From Eublepharis macularius (lineage: Eukaryota; Chordata; Lepidosauria; Squamata; Eublepharidae), in the NCBI RefSeq assembly GCF_028583425.1, contig NC_072791.1, forward strand, positions 197,756,311 to 197,820,310: a DNA stretch of 64,000 nt. Reading direction: 5' to 3'. A program made the position numbers and the translations under genes. This document shows positions 11,601 through 23,600 of this stretch, one piece after another (positions within the stretch are counted from its first letter, which is position 1; every line of letters begins with the position of its first letter). The notes beneath the pieces were generated by a model, which was not told the origin of the DNA, did not search any database, and was given only the letters and a program-made list of their open reading frames with translations.

Positions 11601-14600
11601 CTGCACATTGACTGAACACACAGAAAGGGAGAGTGGCAACAAGCATGCTGGCCCTGCCCCCACTTCTTCATGACCCCCAGCTCGTGCACAGAGGCAGTGT
11701 CCATATGTACACTCCCCCCTCCCATAATTGGCAACATTTGGAAAGCATTTCAGGGAGGGGGTATGTGCATGGACATTGCCTCATTGCGTAGAAGCTGTGC
11801 TCACAAGCCAGTGATGAGGTGGCGGTGGGGCCAGCACAGTTGTGTTCATTCCGCACACTCTGTCAATGCATGCAGGGGTCATATGTACACAGGCCTTTTG
11901 TCTTACTCAAATGGTTTTCAAGCTGTGTTCTGATCAATGGTATGATCAGTGATGACAGAGGAACTTCCATTGCCCTCTATCGCTGGGTTTCCCCTACTGT
12001 ACAGCCGCAGCAGCGTGCAGGGTACGTCCTCAGTCTCCCTGGGACAAATCTGTGGTCTGCTCTCCATGTGAGTATCTGTCTTAGAACACTCCTCTGTCAC
12101 CTTAATACTCCATATCATACAGGAGATTTCTCAACAGAGAAAACGATGTAAAAATGTGTAATGTTTGGGAAAGCATCACCTTACTGTATCTATTTGGAAA
12201 TCTTCTTCAAGGGAATCTTAAATCCTTGTTTTACTTTAAGCATGTGAGTGATCCCATAATTATCTTTTTTTCAAAGTTGAACTTATGTTTGATTGCTTAG
12301 CTGAATTATTACAAGGGCAAACCCCACATTTTTGTCAGTGATTAAAAATACGGCTACTGTGATCCTGCATAACTTGTTATGGGTGTCATGCATATTTCTC
12401 TCCTTGATGTCTCATGAATGTAGTTTTATTACAGCAGTTCTGAACAGGTTGCAACTAGGTTCTAAACCACAAAGATGTGTCAAGATCAAACGAACATTGA
12501 TTTTCTTATTGACTTGTTTTCTACAAATATTTTGATAGGGGCCTCAAGGACCGCAAGGTATTCAGGGAGAAAGAGGATCCCCAGGTGAAGGTCTTCCTGG
12601 TCCAAAGGTATTGAAGAGTGTTTATTTTTAAGAAATTATTTTAGCAGAGGCCTTCAAAATGTGTTTATTTTTGTTACCAAGCCACTGTCATTTCCAAATT
12701 GGAAGAGCTGAGATATAAAAAGAAATCCTTTTCCTTTAATGTCAATCTACATTACAAAATTTGCCCATGGAACTGTTTGTCTCCCCCCCCCTCCCCTGCC
12801 CCGTTTTTAGCACTTGAAAAGGAAAGCGGGGGAGAGCTTCATGTTGCACCCCCATCAGGACTGAGCCCTTGCAGCATTTAAAAATCTCTTGTCATGTTTA
12901 GTTTGGCCCTCTCTGTCAAGCAATTACAAAAGGTTTCCCAATCAACAATAAACCATTAGAAGAATAAGTATATTTCTATTTATTGTCACTGTATAAATAT
13001 ATTCTTCTAATGGTTTATTGTTGATCCGGAGACCTTTTGTAATTGGTTACCTTTGCTACCAGGCTTCTCTGTTGTTCCTGTCTGTCAAGCACCAAAAGGC
13101 ACTGATCAACAGTCAGGCTTGCCACTCATTTTCTTGTTTTGTTATTTGTATGCTCAATGTGACATTATTTCCCCAGCTGCATGTATCTGTCACCAGGAGC
13201 CACATAAGAGCACCACTATTGTTTTTATCAAGATGATGATTCAGAAACAGAACAAGAATGGATGGCTAGAAGCTTACTTTTTTACTATGTAAAAGTTCAG
13301 GTTTGCCTCTTCTAACTGGAATCTGCATGCCACATGCAACTTCATTCAAGGGTTCTATTGTCATTGCTTTATCTTCTCAAAGCTATAGCCAGGGCCTGGG
13401 GCCCACAGGTGCACAGCCTTATCTGAACTACCAACTCACCCAATCTAAGATTTCTTGCTGTTTTTTAAAAAAAAAACTGCTGTCCTTCACGTCCATTAAA
13501 ATCTTGTGAGGAAATGACAGCTTCTCTTTCAAGAATAACAGCCGGGAGACAAAAAAAGTCAGTGGCAGAGGATCCCCCCCGCCCCCCGCCTGAGTAATCG
13601 TGTTCCATTCCTACAGCTCTGTTGAGCCACCATTTTCCCTGTCTCTGGTAATATTTTCAAGATAATCATTGTTAGTGTTATTTATTTATACCTCTTTTTT
13701 CTCTCCAATGAGGTCCCTCAAACAGTTTGAAGACTCAAATAATTATTCTCTCCTGCTTTTTATCCTCACCACAACCTTGTGACATAGGTTAGACTGACAG
13801 AACCACAAGTGACAAAAGGCACAGATTGGACACTTGTCAGCTTCCCTCAAGTTTTGATGGGAAATGTAGGCATCCTGGACTCGCAGCTTCGCTCTCCGAC
13901 TGCTGTCCAATGGACTTTTCAACTGTCACTTGTCCAACATTCCGCCAAGCTGCCTACATTTCCCATCAAAACTTGAGGGAAGCTGACAAGTGTCCAATCT
14001 GTGCCTTTTGTCACTTGTGGTTCTGCTCTAAGAGAGTGACTGGCCCAAAGTCAGCCACTGAGTTTCCAAGACTGTGAGAGCCAAGCTACAAGTGACGCCT
14101 GACACAGGTTGGACACTTGTCAGCTTCCCTCAAGTTTTGATGGGAAATGTAGGCATCCTGGTCTTGCAGCTGTAATGGAGAGCCAAGCTGTAAAACCAGG
14201 GTGCCTACATTTCCCATCAAAACTTGAGGTAAGCTGACAAGCGTCCAACCTGTGTAAGGCATCACTTGTAGCTTGGCTCTGAGTGGGGATTAAACCCGGG
14301 TCTTCCAGATCCTGGTAGATAAGGATATCCTTCTTTTTAAGTAATTCTTTAACAAATTCTCCTTTATGTGCTATGGCAGGATTATTCAACGAAGTTATTT
14401 ATTCAAGGAATATGTCTTCTTAGTAAGCAAGGGAAAAGTTCTGATCTTAAAAATGTTTTCATTTAACATACTGTGTATATATAAAAGCTGAAATAGAAAA
14501 TCAGCCCTTCCTTGCATGAAAATAAGCAGTCAATTCCCAGTGAATACACAGCATCACTTCATCACAGCTTAGTGAAGTTAAGAACGCACTAACGAACTGG

Positions 14601-17600
14601 AGATTTAAACAGGCAGAATGAATGTAATTAACTAATCTGGAGTTTAGCCAGGACACCATTGTGAACAGAAAAATAGAATCTGAAACAAGTGTTAACAATT
14701 TCTGCTGTACTCAAATGGGTTATTTTTTATTACTTATATAAATCAGAATTTTACATTTAGCATATTGTACACATTATAACACTGTAAGAGCCAGTGTGAC
14801 CTAGCAGGATTAGAGAACTTGCTTCTGTGGCAACTGGCAAGCTCTCATGTTCACTGGGTGGCTTTGGATTGGCCTAACCTATCTCACGTCAGCACGGTGC
14901 AGATAACAACCTTGTATACTTCTTAATAAGAAGTATTATAATATATATGTTGAAAATTAGGAAGAACATAATAATTAGTTAATACACAAAGAATTTGTGC
15001 CGTAATCCATCAGCAATGTTGAACATGAGGAAACAGATTTTTGCTTACACATCTCCTGTAGCATCAATAACACCATGTGCAAAAAGATGCTGCGCATACA
15101 ATCCCAAACACTTGACCTCTGCAACTAGTACTTGAAGTGGCATGCATGCTTCCGGGTACTCGGCTGGGAACAGATCACATGACTCCGAACAGCCATTTGG
15201 TGCTTTCAGCTTTGACCTCACTGATCACCTGACTGAGAGGGGCCTAAATTTATTTTATTTGTTTTCTTATTTTAAACATTTCTATGCCACCGTTCCACCA
15301 AAACAGAGTCCTCAAGACAGTGAACATCAGACATGAGAACATCTAAAACATTAAAAGTATATTTAAAATGTATGTATACAATTTAACAATTCCAAAGAAA
15401 CATATAGACAGTACCAGGGAGGAGTGCCAATAAGAGGTTAAATCCAATGCCTCCTTTTTTATACATTTTAATAATAGAGCCATATCTTATGTGCTTATGT
15501 TCAGATTATGTGACTGATGTTTAGATTTTATCTGGGAGACTGGTGATGAAAGTCCTATTCAAGGAGGGGTCTCCACCTTTCTATCAACATCTCTGTCTGC
15601 ATACATCAAGGAGTCCATGTTTATATGTGATATGCATTTAGTTTTTTCCCACTGATGTGCAAATTTCAGAACTGGATCAAACATATTTGAAATGGCAAGA
15701 AGATAAAACATGGATTCATGTCTCATCTGTGATTCTTTTGCAAATGGAATGGTGAAGTCACTGGGGAAAAATCTTTGATGTGCAAAAGAAAATAACTTCA
15801 GGCATTTCCTCTGCATTTTTGTATTTTGAATTTTTAATTGCATGGAGTTGGATCCAGACTAAACTGGCAATTTCCACTGAATCTCCGTTCCTGCTGCAGA
15901 CCCACCCCACTTCATGTCATTTCCCAGGATCCCCCCTATCCCCCCAGGAGTAGCATTTTGTGAAGATCAGTGGGCTGCAGTGTGGGAAGGGGAGAGACAG
16001 AAAAATTCCATTCTTCCATTGGAAAAATAAGTTTGGTTTCAACCCACTCACCGCAACCACTCCATCTAAACTAAATAGGATCTGAGATGAAAGTATGGAT
16101 CACACTTATTAACCAAGACATGACTTCATTTTTCTCTAAAGGGAGATCGTGGTTTTGATGGGCCAAAGGGACCTCGGGGACAACCAGGCATTGGCATAAA
16201 GGGTGAAAAGGTGAGCTGTAAACATGTCAAGGAATTTGTACAGCCCAAATAAAACAGAATACACTGTGACTGATACTACTCACAAAGGGGCTAATGAAGC
16301 AAAATAAAGAATTTGCTTTTTCAATAGCCATTGAACAACACTGTAGTTTGCAGATAGATGGGTGCCCAATAAACTATTCCAAGCCCATTTTAACATCTCC
16401 TCAGCGTAAAACGTGAGGTGAAATTGAAAGTGTCTGAGTCTGTGGGAAAGTTAGGTTCTGAAGTGAAAAAAGCAGAGACTGTACATGTTGCTTACTGCTG
16501 TTGATTCAACAACGTAAAGCTACCTAATGTGTTCTTAAGAAAATACAGAATAAACTTACCAGCTCATCTGTACTGAGGCTGTACAATGAGCTTCAGAGGG
16601 TCTGTGTCAAATTGTACCTAAAGAAGATTTAACCATTTATAAGGATTATCATGTATTTGAATACAGCAAGGAGTAATGAGACTTAATTTATTAGGGTGAA
16701 CTTGGCCCTCCTGGTTTGCCAGGGCCCATTGGATTGCCTGGTGTTGGAATTCAAGGAGAAAAGGTATGTTTTGGGGTGTGAGGCACTTTTTAAAACCCAT
16801 GCCAGGCTGAGGGAAATATTTCTATAGGATTAATATTCTCACGTTGTTTCTAGGGAGTGGAAGGTCCAAAAGGACCACCAGGGCCAAGAGGGCCACCAGG
16901 ACAGGGGTTACCTGGACCAAAGGTAAGAAAATTCAGGTGTAAAAGAAACATCTGCTTGATTTTAATACTATATGTGACTTCAAAAAGCTGGCTGCTTCTC
17001 ATTGGAGGGTGGACTCTGTGCTGTTAGATCTTGCTGAGATCCCTCCCCTCCCCAAGCTCCCCCCCTCCCCAGGCTCCCCCCCCCCAAATCTCCAGGAATT
17101 TCCCAACCCGGAGCTGGTAACCCTACCCCAACATGTGAACTCTGTCACAGTCATTTATGATTTGCATGTTCTCAACCATTCCCTCACATGCTGTTCCCAT
17201 CCTATATTGGACCATAATGAAGTGCAAGACCTTACTAGTTCTCCCTCCTGCATTGTTATCCTGAACAGAAGCAGTCTTGGGGGAACTATTTTGGCCCACT
17301 GTAAAAGAAATGGGTCAAATATTTCCTTATCCAGGCTGTTCCTGTTTGGGGTAATAGTGTAGAAGTTGAATTTGCCCCCCTAGTTGGAATGAGAGTCAGA
17401 CACAAAGGTTTGGGTAAAATGGGCCGCTTTATTAAATGAAACAGCAAACAACAATTACGGCAAGGGGCCTAACTAGCGGTACAGGTCAGGCCCTGGGGTC
17501 ATTCACTGGGACCCCGCCCTGACCTGTCTGGGCGAGCACCCGCTGCCCCGGGTGCGATCCATCCGTCAAATGGCTGCGACCCGGCTTGGCCAGGCGGAGT

Positions 17601-20600
17601 GGTTCACCCCTGAAAAGCTCCCCCAACCGGGCCGAACGGCAGCGGAGTGAGACCGGCTTATCCAGGGGTTCCCCACCCAGGGCGTCTGACCTCGCAGCTG
17701 GGCCGTACGGCAGCCTGCTGCTCCTGAAAGACCCCAGTTCCCCACCAATGGGGAGGTGCCAAGGGTGCTCACCGGCCCGCCACAAATATATCCCTAGCTA
17801 AATCCTGCACCCATGGCAGCAAATAAGGTCCACCCCTACATTACCAAACTACACCCCTTACCCAGTGCGAGGTAGGCGAAAAAACTCACGACCCAAGGCC
17901 AATCAGGGCAGGGAGACAAAAAATTCCTACCTGGTCCTATAAACTAGCGACCGGCTAGTCCCGCACTGAAGTAGGGTGAGGAGGGTGGGCCGAGCACGAG
18001 GCGAGACTGATCTGTAGGAGGGCGGAGCGGCAGCCTACTGCCTATAAGCTCCGCCCCCCTCAGTAAAGCCCCATAAGCAGGGCTGGTCAGTTCTCTGCCT
18101 CCCTCCAGCCAGGGAGGCAAATGGCTGCCACCAGCCTAAGGGGCTAAAGCCCCTGGCTGGGATGGCAGTATTACCCCCCTAGTTGGAATGAGAGTCAGAC
18201 ACAAAGGTTTGGGTAAAATGGGCCGCTTTATTAAATGAAACAGCAAACAACAATTACGGCAAGGGGCCTAACTAGCGGTACAGGTCAGGCCCTGGGGTCA
18301 TTCACTGGGACCCCGCCCTGACCTGTCTGGGCGAGCACCCGCTGCCCCGGGTGCGATCCATCCGTCAAATGGCTGCGACCCGGCTTGGCCAGGCGGAGTG
18401 GTTCACCCCTGAAAAGCTCCCCCAACCGGCCGAACGGCAGCGGAGTGAGACCGGCTTATCCAGGGGTTCCCCACCCAGGGCGTCTGACCTCGCAGCTGGG
18501 CCGTACGGCAGCCTGCTGCTCCTGAAAGACCCCAGTTCCCCACCAATGGGGAGGTGCCAAGGGTGCTCACCGGCCCGCCACAAATATATCCCTAGCTAAA
18601 TCCTGCCACCGCAGAGGCCAAGCCTCTGCTTAGGCCTCAGCGCCCCACAAATGGCATAAAGCCAACCTGAGCCCCTGCCGTAGGTCGTCCAAGAAAATGC
18701 TGTTGCCCCTGTAAGAGAGGTGCACGCCATCCCCTCTGTAGAAGGAAACAGACTCGGCCCGAATCTGCGGATGGGGCAAATAAATCCCCAACCCACCCGT
18801 CAGTATCTTAAACAGGGCTCTGTTGGCCATCCGCCTAGCCCTTTCAATTGCTCTGTGGTCCAATGCCTCCCGCCACACACGGCGCGGAAGCATAGCAGAC
18901 CAAAAAATCAGGACACCGGGCCATCGCTTCCTGATTTCCAAGAAGTCGTCCCGAGCCTGCCAAGAAAGGGCTACCCCTTTCATTAGCCCCAGATCGTTCC
19001 CACCAAGATGAACTACCAGAATATGAGGAGGAGGGGCGGACCTCCCCTCAAACAAGAGTGGCAGCAGCCCCGCCCAACGTAGGCCTCTTCTGCCCTGCCA
19101 CTCGATGGTAGCCCACCGGCTGAGTCCAAGCTGGGACCCGATCCAGGATCTTCTCGCTTGGTGCGCCGCCCAGAAGATCATGCTGTGGCCACAGATGAGG
19201 ATCCGTATCCTCTCCTGACGACCCACAGCACCTGTAAAAAACACAAGTCAGCATGATTTACCGCGTCCAAGCGGCCTGACGTATGACGCATAAGCTCCTG
19301 AACGCCAACGGCCTACCTTCTGGATGTCAGGCCCAGAAAAACCCATGGCAGCGGCAGTGGATGCCGCCCCAATGCGGAAAGAATGGGTCCCAAATTTGAC
19401 CCCTTCCAGACCCAACTCGCGAAGAGCCCTACCCGTGACTGCCCAAAATTGGTACCTAGTCAACGGGGAGCCATCACTGTGGCGGAAAAGAACCCCGGAG
19501 TGATCACCCCGAACCTCTAAATAGCACTGTAAGGCTGCTATGGGACACAATTCAGCAATGGAACACCGGCCAAGGGCCAGGTCCACCCCTTTTTGTTGCT
19601 GGTCCGTCTTGGACCGTCTGATCCGAAGGATCAGCTGGTCATTCATAATTTTAACATCCGCAGCCATAAGGGCACGGCCAGAGTCGTCCCTCGTGGACTG
19701 CTGGACCAGCTCACTTACCCGAAGAGCGCCAAAGAACGCAAGTAAGGAGGCAGCGTGAAACAGCCGCTCCTCAAAAGGAGAGCTGCAGACCTTCGGCCAT
19801 ACCGCCTGTAATCCTAGAAGGATGTCAGGCGAGATGGGTTGTCTGTCATCCCTGGGCGTGGCAGACTCCCTCGCCCACCCTTCTAGCATCTTCCGAATGC
19901 GGAAGTCGCCAGTGGTATCCAAAAACCCTCTAGCCTTCGCAGCAAAAGCTAGGGCCGCCACCTGGCTGCGAATATATTTCACACTGTGCCCCTTACCTCT
20001 TTGAAGTACGCAAAATTGAGCCAAATGTTCAGCTGGAAGGGGCCAGACCCGGCGGAGGCCTGCAACCTGCCTAAAGGCATCGAAGTTCCTTACCGCCCTG
20101 TCGTACGCCCTCCCGGTGCTAGGGGCAATGGCTAACTGGATGGCCCTGGAGGCTTCCACTTGCCAATCGTCCACAGCTCCAGCGGCACCAGAGCTGGCAC
20201 CAAATCGGCCTCGGGGGCAAGCTGTCGAAACCGGTCCATCTGCAGACGAGACAAGGCGTCTGCCACCTCATTGTTGACACCAGGTATATGCCTGGCTGAA
20301 AACAATATGTTAAGGTGCAAGCACCTCAAAGTAAAGGTGCGGACCAAGGTCATGACCCGGGGCGATTTGGATGAAAGGGAGTTCACTACTTGAACCACAG
20401 CCATATTATCGCACCAAAAGTGCACGGAGTGGTTGGCAAACTCCTCTCCCCAAAGATAAACTGCCACTAAGATTGGGAAGAACTCCAAATAAGTTAAATC
20501 CCTACACCGTCCGTCTGCAACCCACTCCTCGGGCCAGGTGGCGGCACACCAGTGCCGCCTAAAATAAATCCCCAGCCCTATGGACCCTGAAGCATCTGAA

Positions 20601-23600
20601 GACACTTGCAGTTCCCCTTCAAGGAGGAGCTCCTGCCTCCAAAAGGACACCCCATTGAAACCCTGCAAAAACTGCACCCAGACACCTAGGTCCTCCTGCA
20701 TGCCCTCAGACAGGCGTATCTTGTGATGAGGGAGCCGGAGGGTCCCCATGGCGTCACAAAGGCGCCGCAAAAAGGCTCTACCGGGGGCCACCGCCTTACA
20801 GGCAAAGTTAAGGTGGCCCACTACTTGCTGGAGCTCTAACAAGGAAACTTTACGCTTCCCCAGCATGGTGCGCAATCGCTCCTTCAAATCCAACAGCTTC
20901 TCCACTGGAAGCCTGGAAGACTGTTGCACCGTATCTAACTCAATGCCTAAGAAGGTCAGGACAGTAGATGGGCCCTCTGTTTTCTCATGCGCCAGCGGAA
21001 CGCCTAGCTCCTCAGTTAGGCTGACGAAGTCAGCCAAAAGGCGCGCACACTGACCCGTCCCCGGGGGCCCAACCAGGATAAAGTCATCCAAATAGTGGGC
21101 GGAGTCACGGCAGCACTGCCTATGACGCAATGCCCACTCCAGGAAGGTGCTAAATCGCTCAAACACTGCGCAAGAGATAGAGCACCCCATGGGGAGGGCC
21201 CTGTCCATATAGTATTGACCTTCAAAGGCAAAGCCGAGGAGCTCAAAGTCCTCAGGATGCACGGGGAGAAGCCGGAATGCAGACTTGATGTCGCATTTCG
21301 CCATCTCAGCTCCCCGGCCACAACGCCTGACCACCTTAACGGCCTGGTCAAACGATGTGTAACGCACCGAGCACAAGTGCTCAGGTATCGCGTCGTTCAC
21401 AGATCCACCCCTGGGGTAAGACAGGTGATGAATTAAACGAAATTCACCTGGAGCCTTTTTAGGCACCACACCTAGTGGGGAAACCCTCAAGTTGGGTACA
21501 GGAGGGGTGGGAAAAGGGCCTAAAACCCGTCCCTCCCTACATTCCCGCGCAATTTTGTCTCTAACTACATCCTCCATGCCTGCCACAGAACGTAAGTTGG
21601 CAGACATGAAGGGAGAGCGGGGGCCCTGAAAGGGAATACGGAAGCCAACTAAAAACCCCTCTAACAAAAACTGGGCATCTGCCCTTCTAGGGTAATCCAC
21701 CAACATGGCTTCAAGTACCCTCACCCTTATTGGGCTGGGGCCCTTTTCCAGGGCCCTGTTGCCCCCCAAATCCACCCCCCTTTTTACTGAAGGGTTTCTG
21801 CCTTTTGCAAGCATTAATGGCGTGAGGACCCCGGCAGATGGGGCATTCATGGCCGTACCGGCAGTTCTTCCTGCTGCAGGACCCCCGCGAGGTGAACTCA
21901 AAACAGAGCAGCCGTGGCTGAACCGACTGCCCCGCGAACGCGCGGGAGCCTGAACTAGGAGCAGTAGCGCCAGCTGGTCCAAAACCGGATCTCTGGACGA
22001 TATGGCCACTATCTGACCTCTCACCCGGACCGAATTTAGTAGGTGTCATGAGCTGGATCCACAGATGGTGGTGCACCTGGTCCCATGGTAACGAAGGGTT
22101 AAGGGCCGCCCGCATTCTAAATTCCTCATCGTATTGCAGCCAAGCTGCACCGCCGAAGTCCGTATGCGCCCTGTATATGATGTCCATATACTGAATGAGC
22201 GGGGCGGCCCTCCAAGGCTGAACCCTTGCTATCACACCTGCATATATAAAGAAACCTGGGAGCCAATTGGCCCAGGTTCTATCAATCCTGCGGCGCTTAA
22301 TGCGTTCTTTATCTCTATCCTCCAGGTCCTCCTTGTCCCTTTTCTCCAGATCCCTGAAGAGAAGGGTAAAGACGTCCACATACTCCCCACGCAAAATCTT
22401 CTCTCGCGTGGCTGGGGTAAGGTGATCGCCTAGCGGCATGGCCGTGTCACCCACAGGGAGAGCCCGGTAGGGCACTGTCCCATAATTGCTCCAAGGCCCT
22501 CCTGAACAACAACCCCATGCCCTGGCCCCACCTGTATCACCCGGAGCATTTGAAGGGCTGGAAAGCCAGCCCGTGGCCCAGGGCGTTTGGTGAGGGAAGG
22601 ACAGGGGGCCCCAGTGGGCGCAATCAGAGGGCCGAAGGCCCCCGCCCGCCCCACCCGTGGGAGGTCCCTGCATAGAGACATTATGTTGTGATGTCTGAGA
22701 CCCCGACGGCCAGGGCCAAGCCGTGACCTGTTGGGGACAATCGTACTTACCCTCCGCTTCAGGAGGCTGGACCACCAACGCTAGCTGGCCCGCTTCTGCA
22801 GGACAGTTTGCCACAATTTCCCCAGCTGCTGTCCCGACAACATCCTCCTCTATAGCGTGTGTATCCACTGCCGCCAAGGGGATTGCCGGCCCTTCAGACG
22901 TTCCCTCAAGAGCGGACAAACGAGAAAGAATGTCAGTCATGGATACAGACCGTGCCGACCGGGCCGGCCGTTTACTGCCCCCCCCCTCCTGTGTGAGGAG
23001 CCCTAGCTTGCTCCAGAGCCGTAAGTCGAGCCATGATGGCTCGACCTAAAGACCCTTCCTCCTCCTCGTCGGACGACAAGGTAACTGCAGCACGCTTCGG
23101 GGGGCGTGGGGCGGGCTGCTTGCCCTTGGAACTACCGACCCCTTTCTTAGGCCCCATCCCAGCCCTCGGCAGAGACCTATTAGCACCCGCAAGAAAGGTA
23201 CTGCCAGGTGCCTAGCAACTAATTGAGCACCAAGGTGTACCTCTTTAATATATATGATTCAGGCCAGCAAAATTGGCAGCCACTGCCCTATCAAGGCCAG
23301 GCAAGTCACCACCCAAGATGCGGTCAAGGCAGGCACCCAGTGAGCAGGTGCAGGCCGAGGGGTCCAGAACAAAATTTAAAACTACCCCACAAAATGGCTG
23401 CCCTCCTGAGGCCCTCAAAATGGCTGCCGTCAATGCCCCTGTCCTCCCTAAATGGCTGCCGCCAATTCAACACCCGCCTAAGAACCAACAGGCCACTGAA
23501 TAAGTGGCCAAAAGCGCTCTGTTCCCGGCTGAGCACTGTGCGAGCCGGTGCAGCACCCAACCACCCGCGGGCGGGAAAAACTGGACGCAAAACGGGCGAG

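Larger units (their letters stand above)
8495..12538. other. Collagen intron with SINE, hAT and MITE
   Basis: No exon was recognised. It contains a tRNA-type SINE (9195-9412), a hAT-like element (9932-10730) and a fold-back MITE (11014-11139). The stretch 11150-12538 shows nothing I can name. Confidence 0.6.
13735..14330 (-). mobile_element. Diverged SINE interrupted by two MITEs
   Basis: Three pieces (13735-13797, 14026-14076 and 14282-14330) read in order as a minus-strand tRNA-SINE body, from the aaccttgtgacataggtta region to gactggcccaaagtcagcc to ggattaaacccgggtcttcc. The two fold-back MITEs between them are therefore later insertions. Confidence 0.6.
12608..16141. other. Collagen intron with hairpin and nested MITEs
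   Basis: No exon was recognised. It holds a hairpin element (12919-13047), a minus-strand SINE broken by two MITEs (13735-14330) and a SINE-like remnant (about 14787-14935). 14940-16141 shows nothing recognisable. Confidence 0.6.

Noticed and set aside
22134-22433. 99-codon plus-strand frame opposite gag
   Set aside because: Antisense shadow of the Ngaro gag frame with no known motif.
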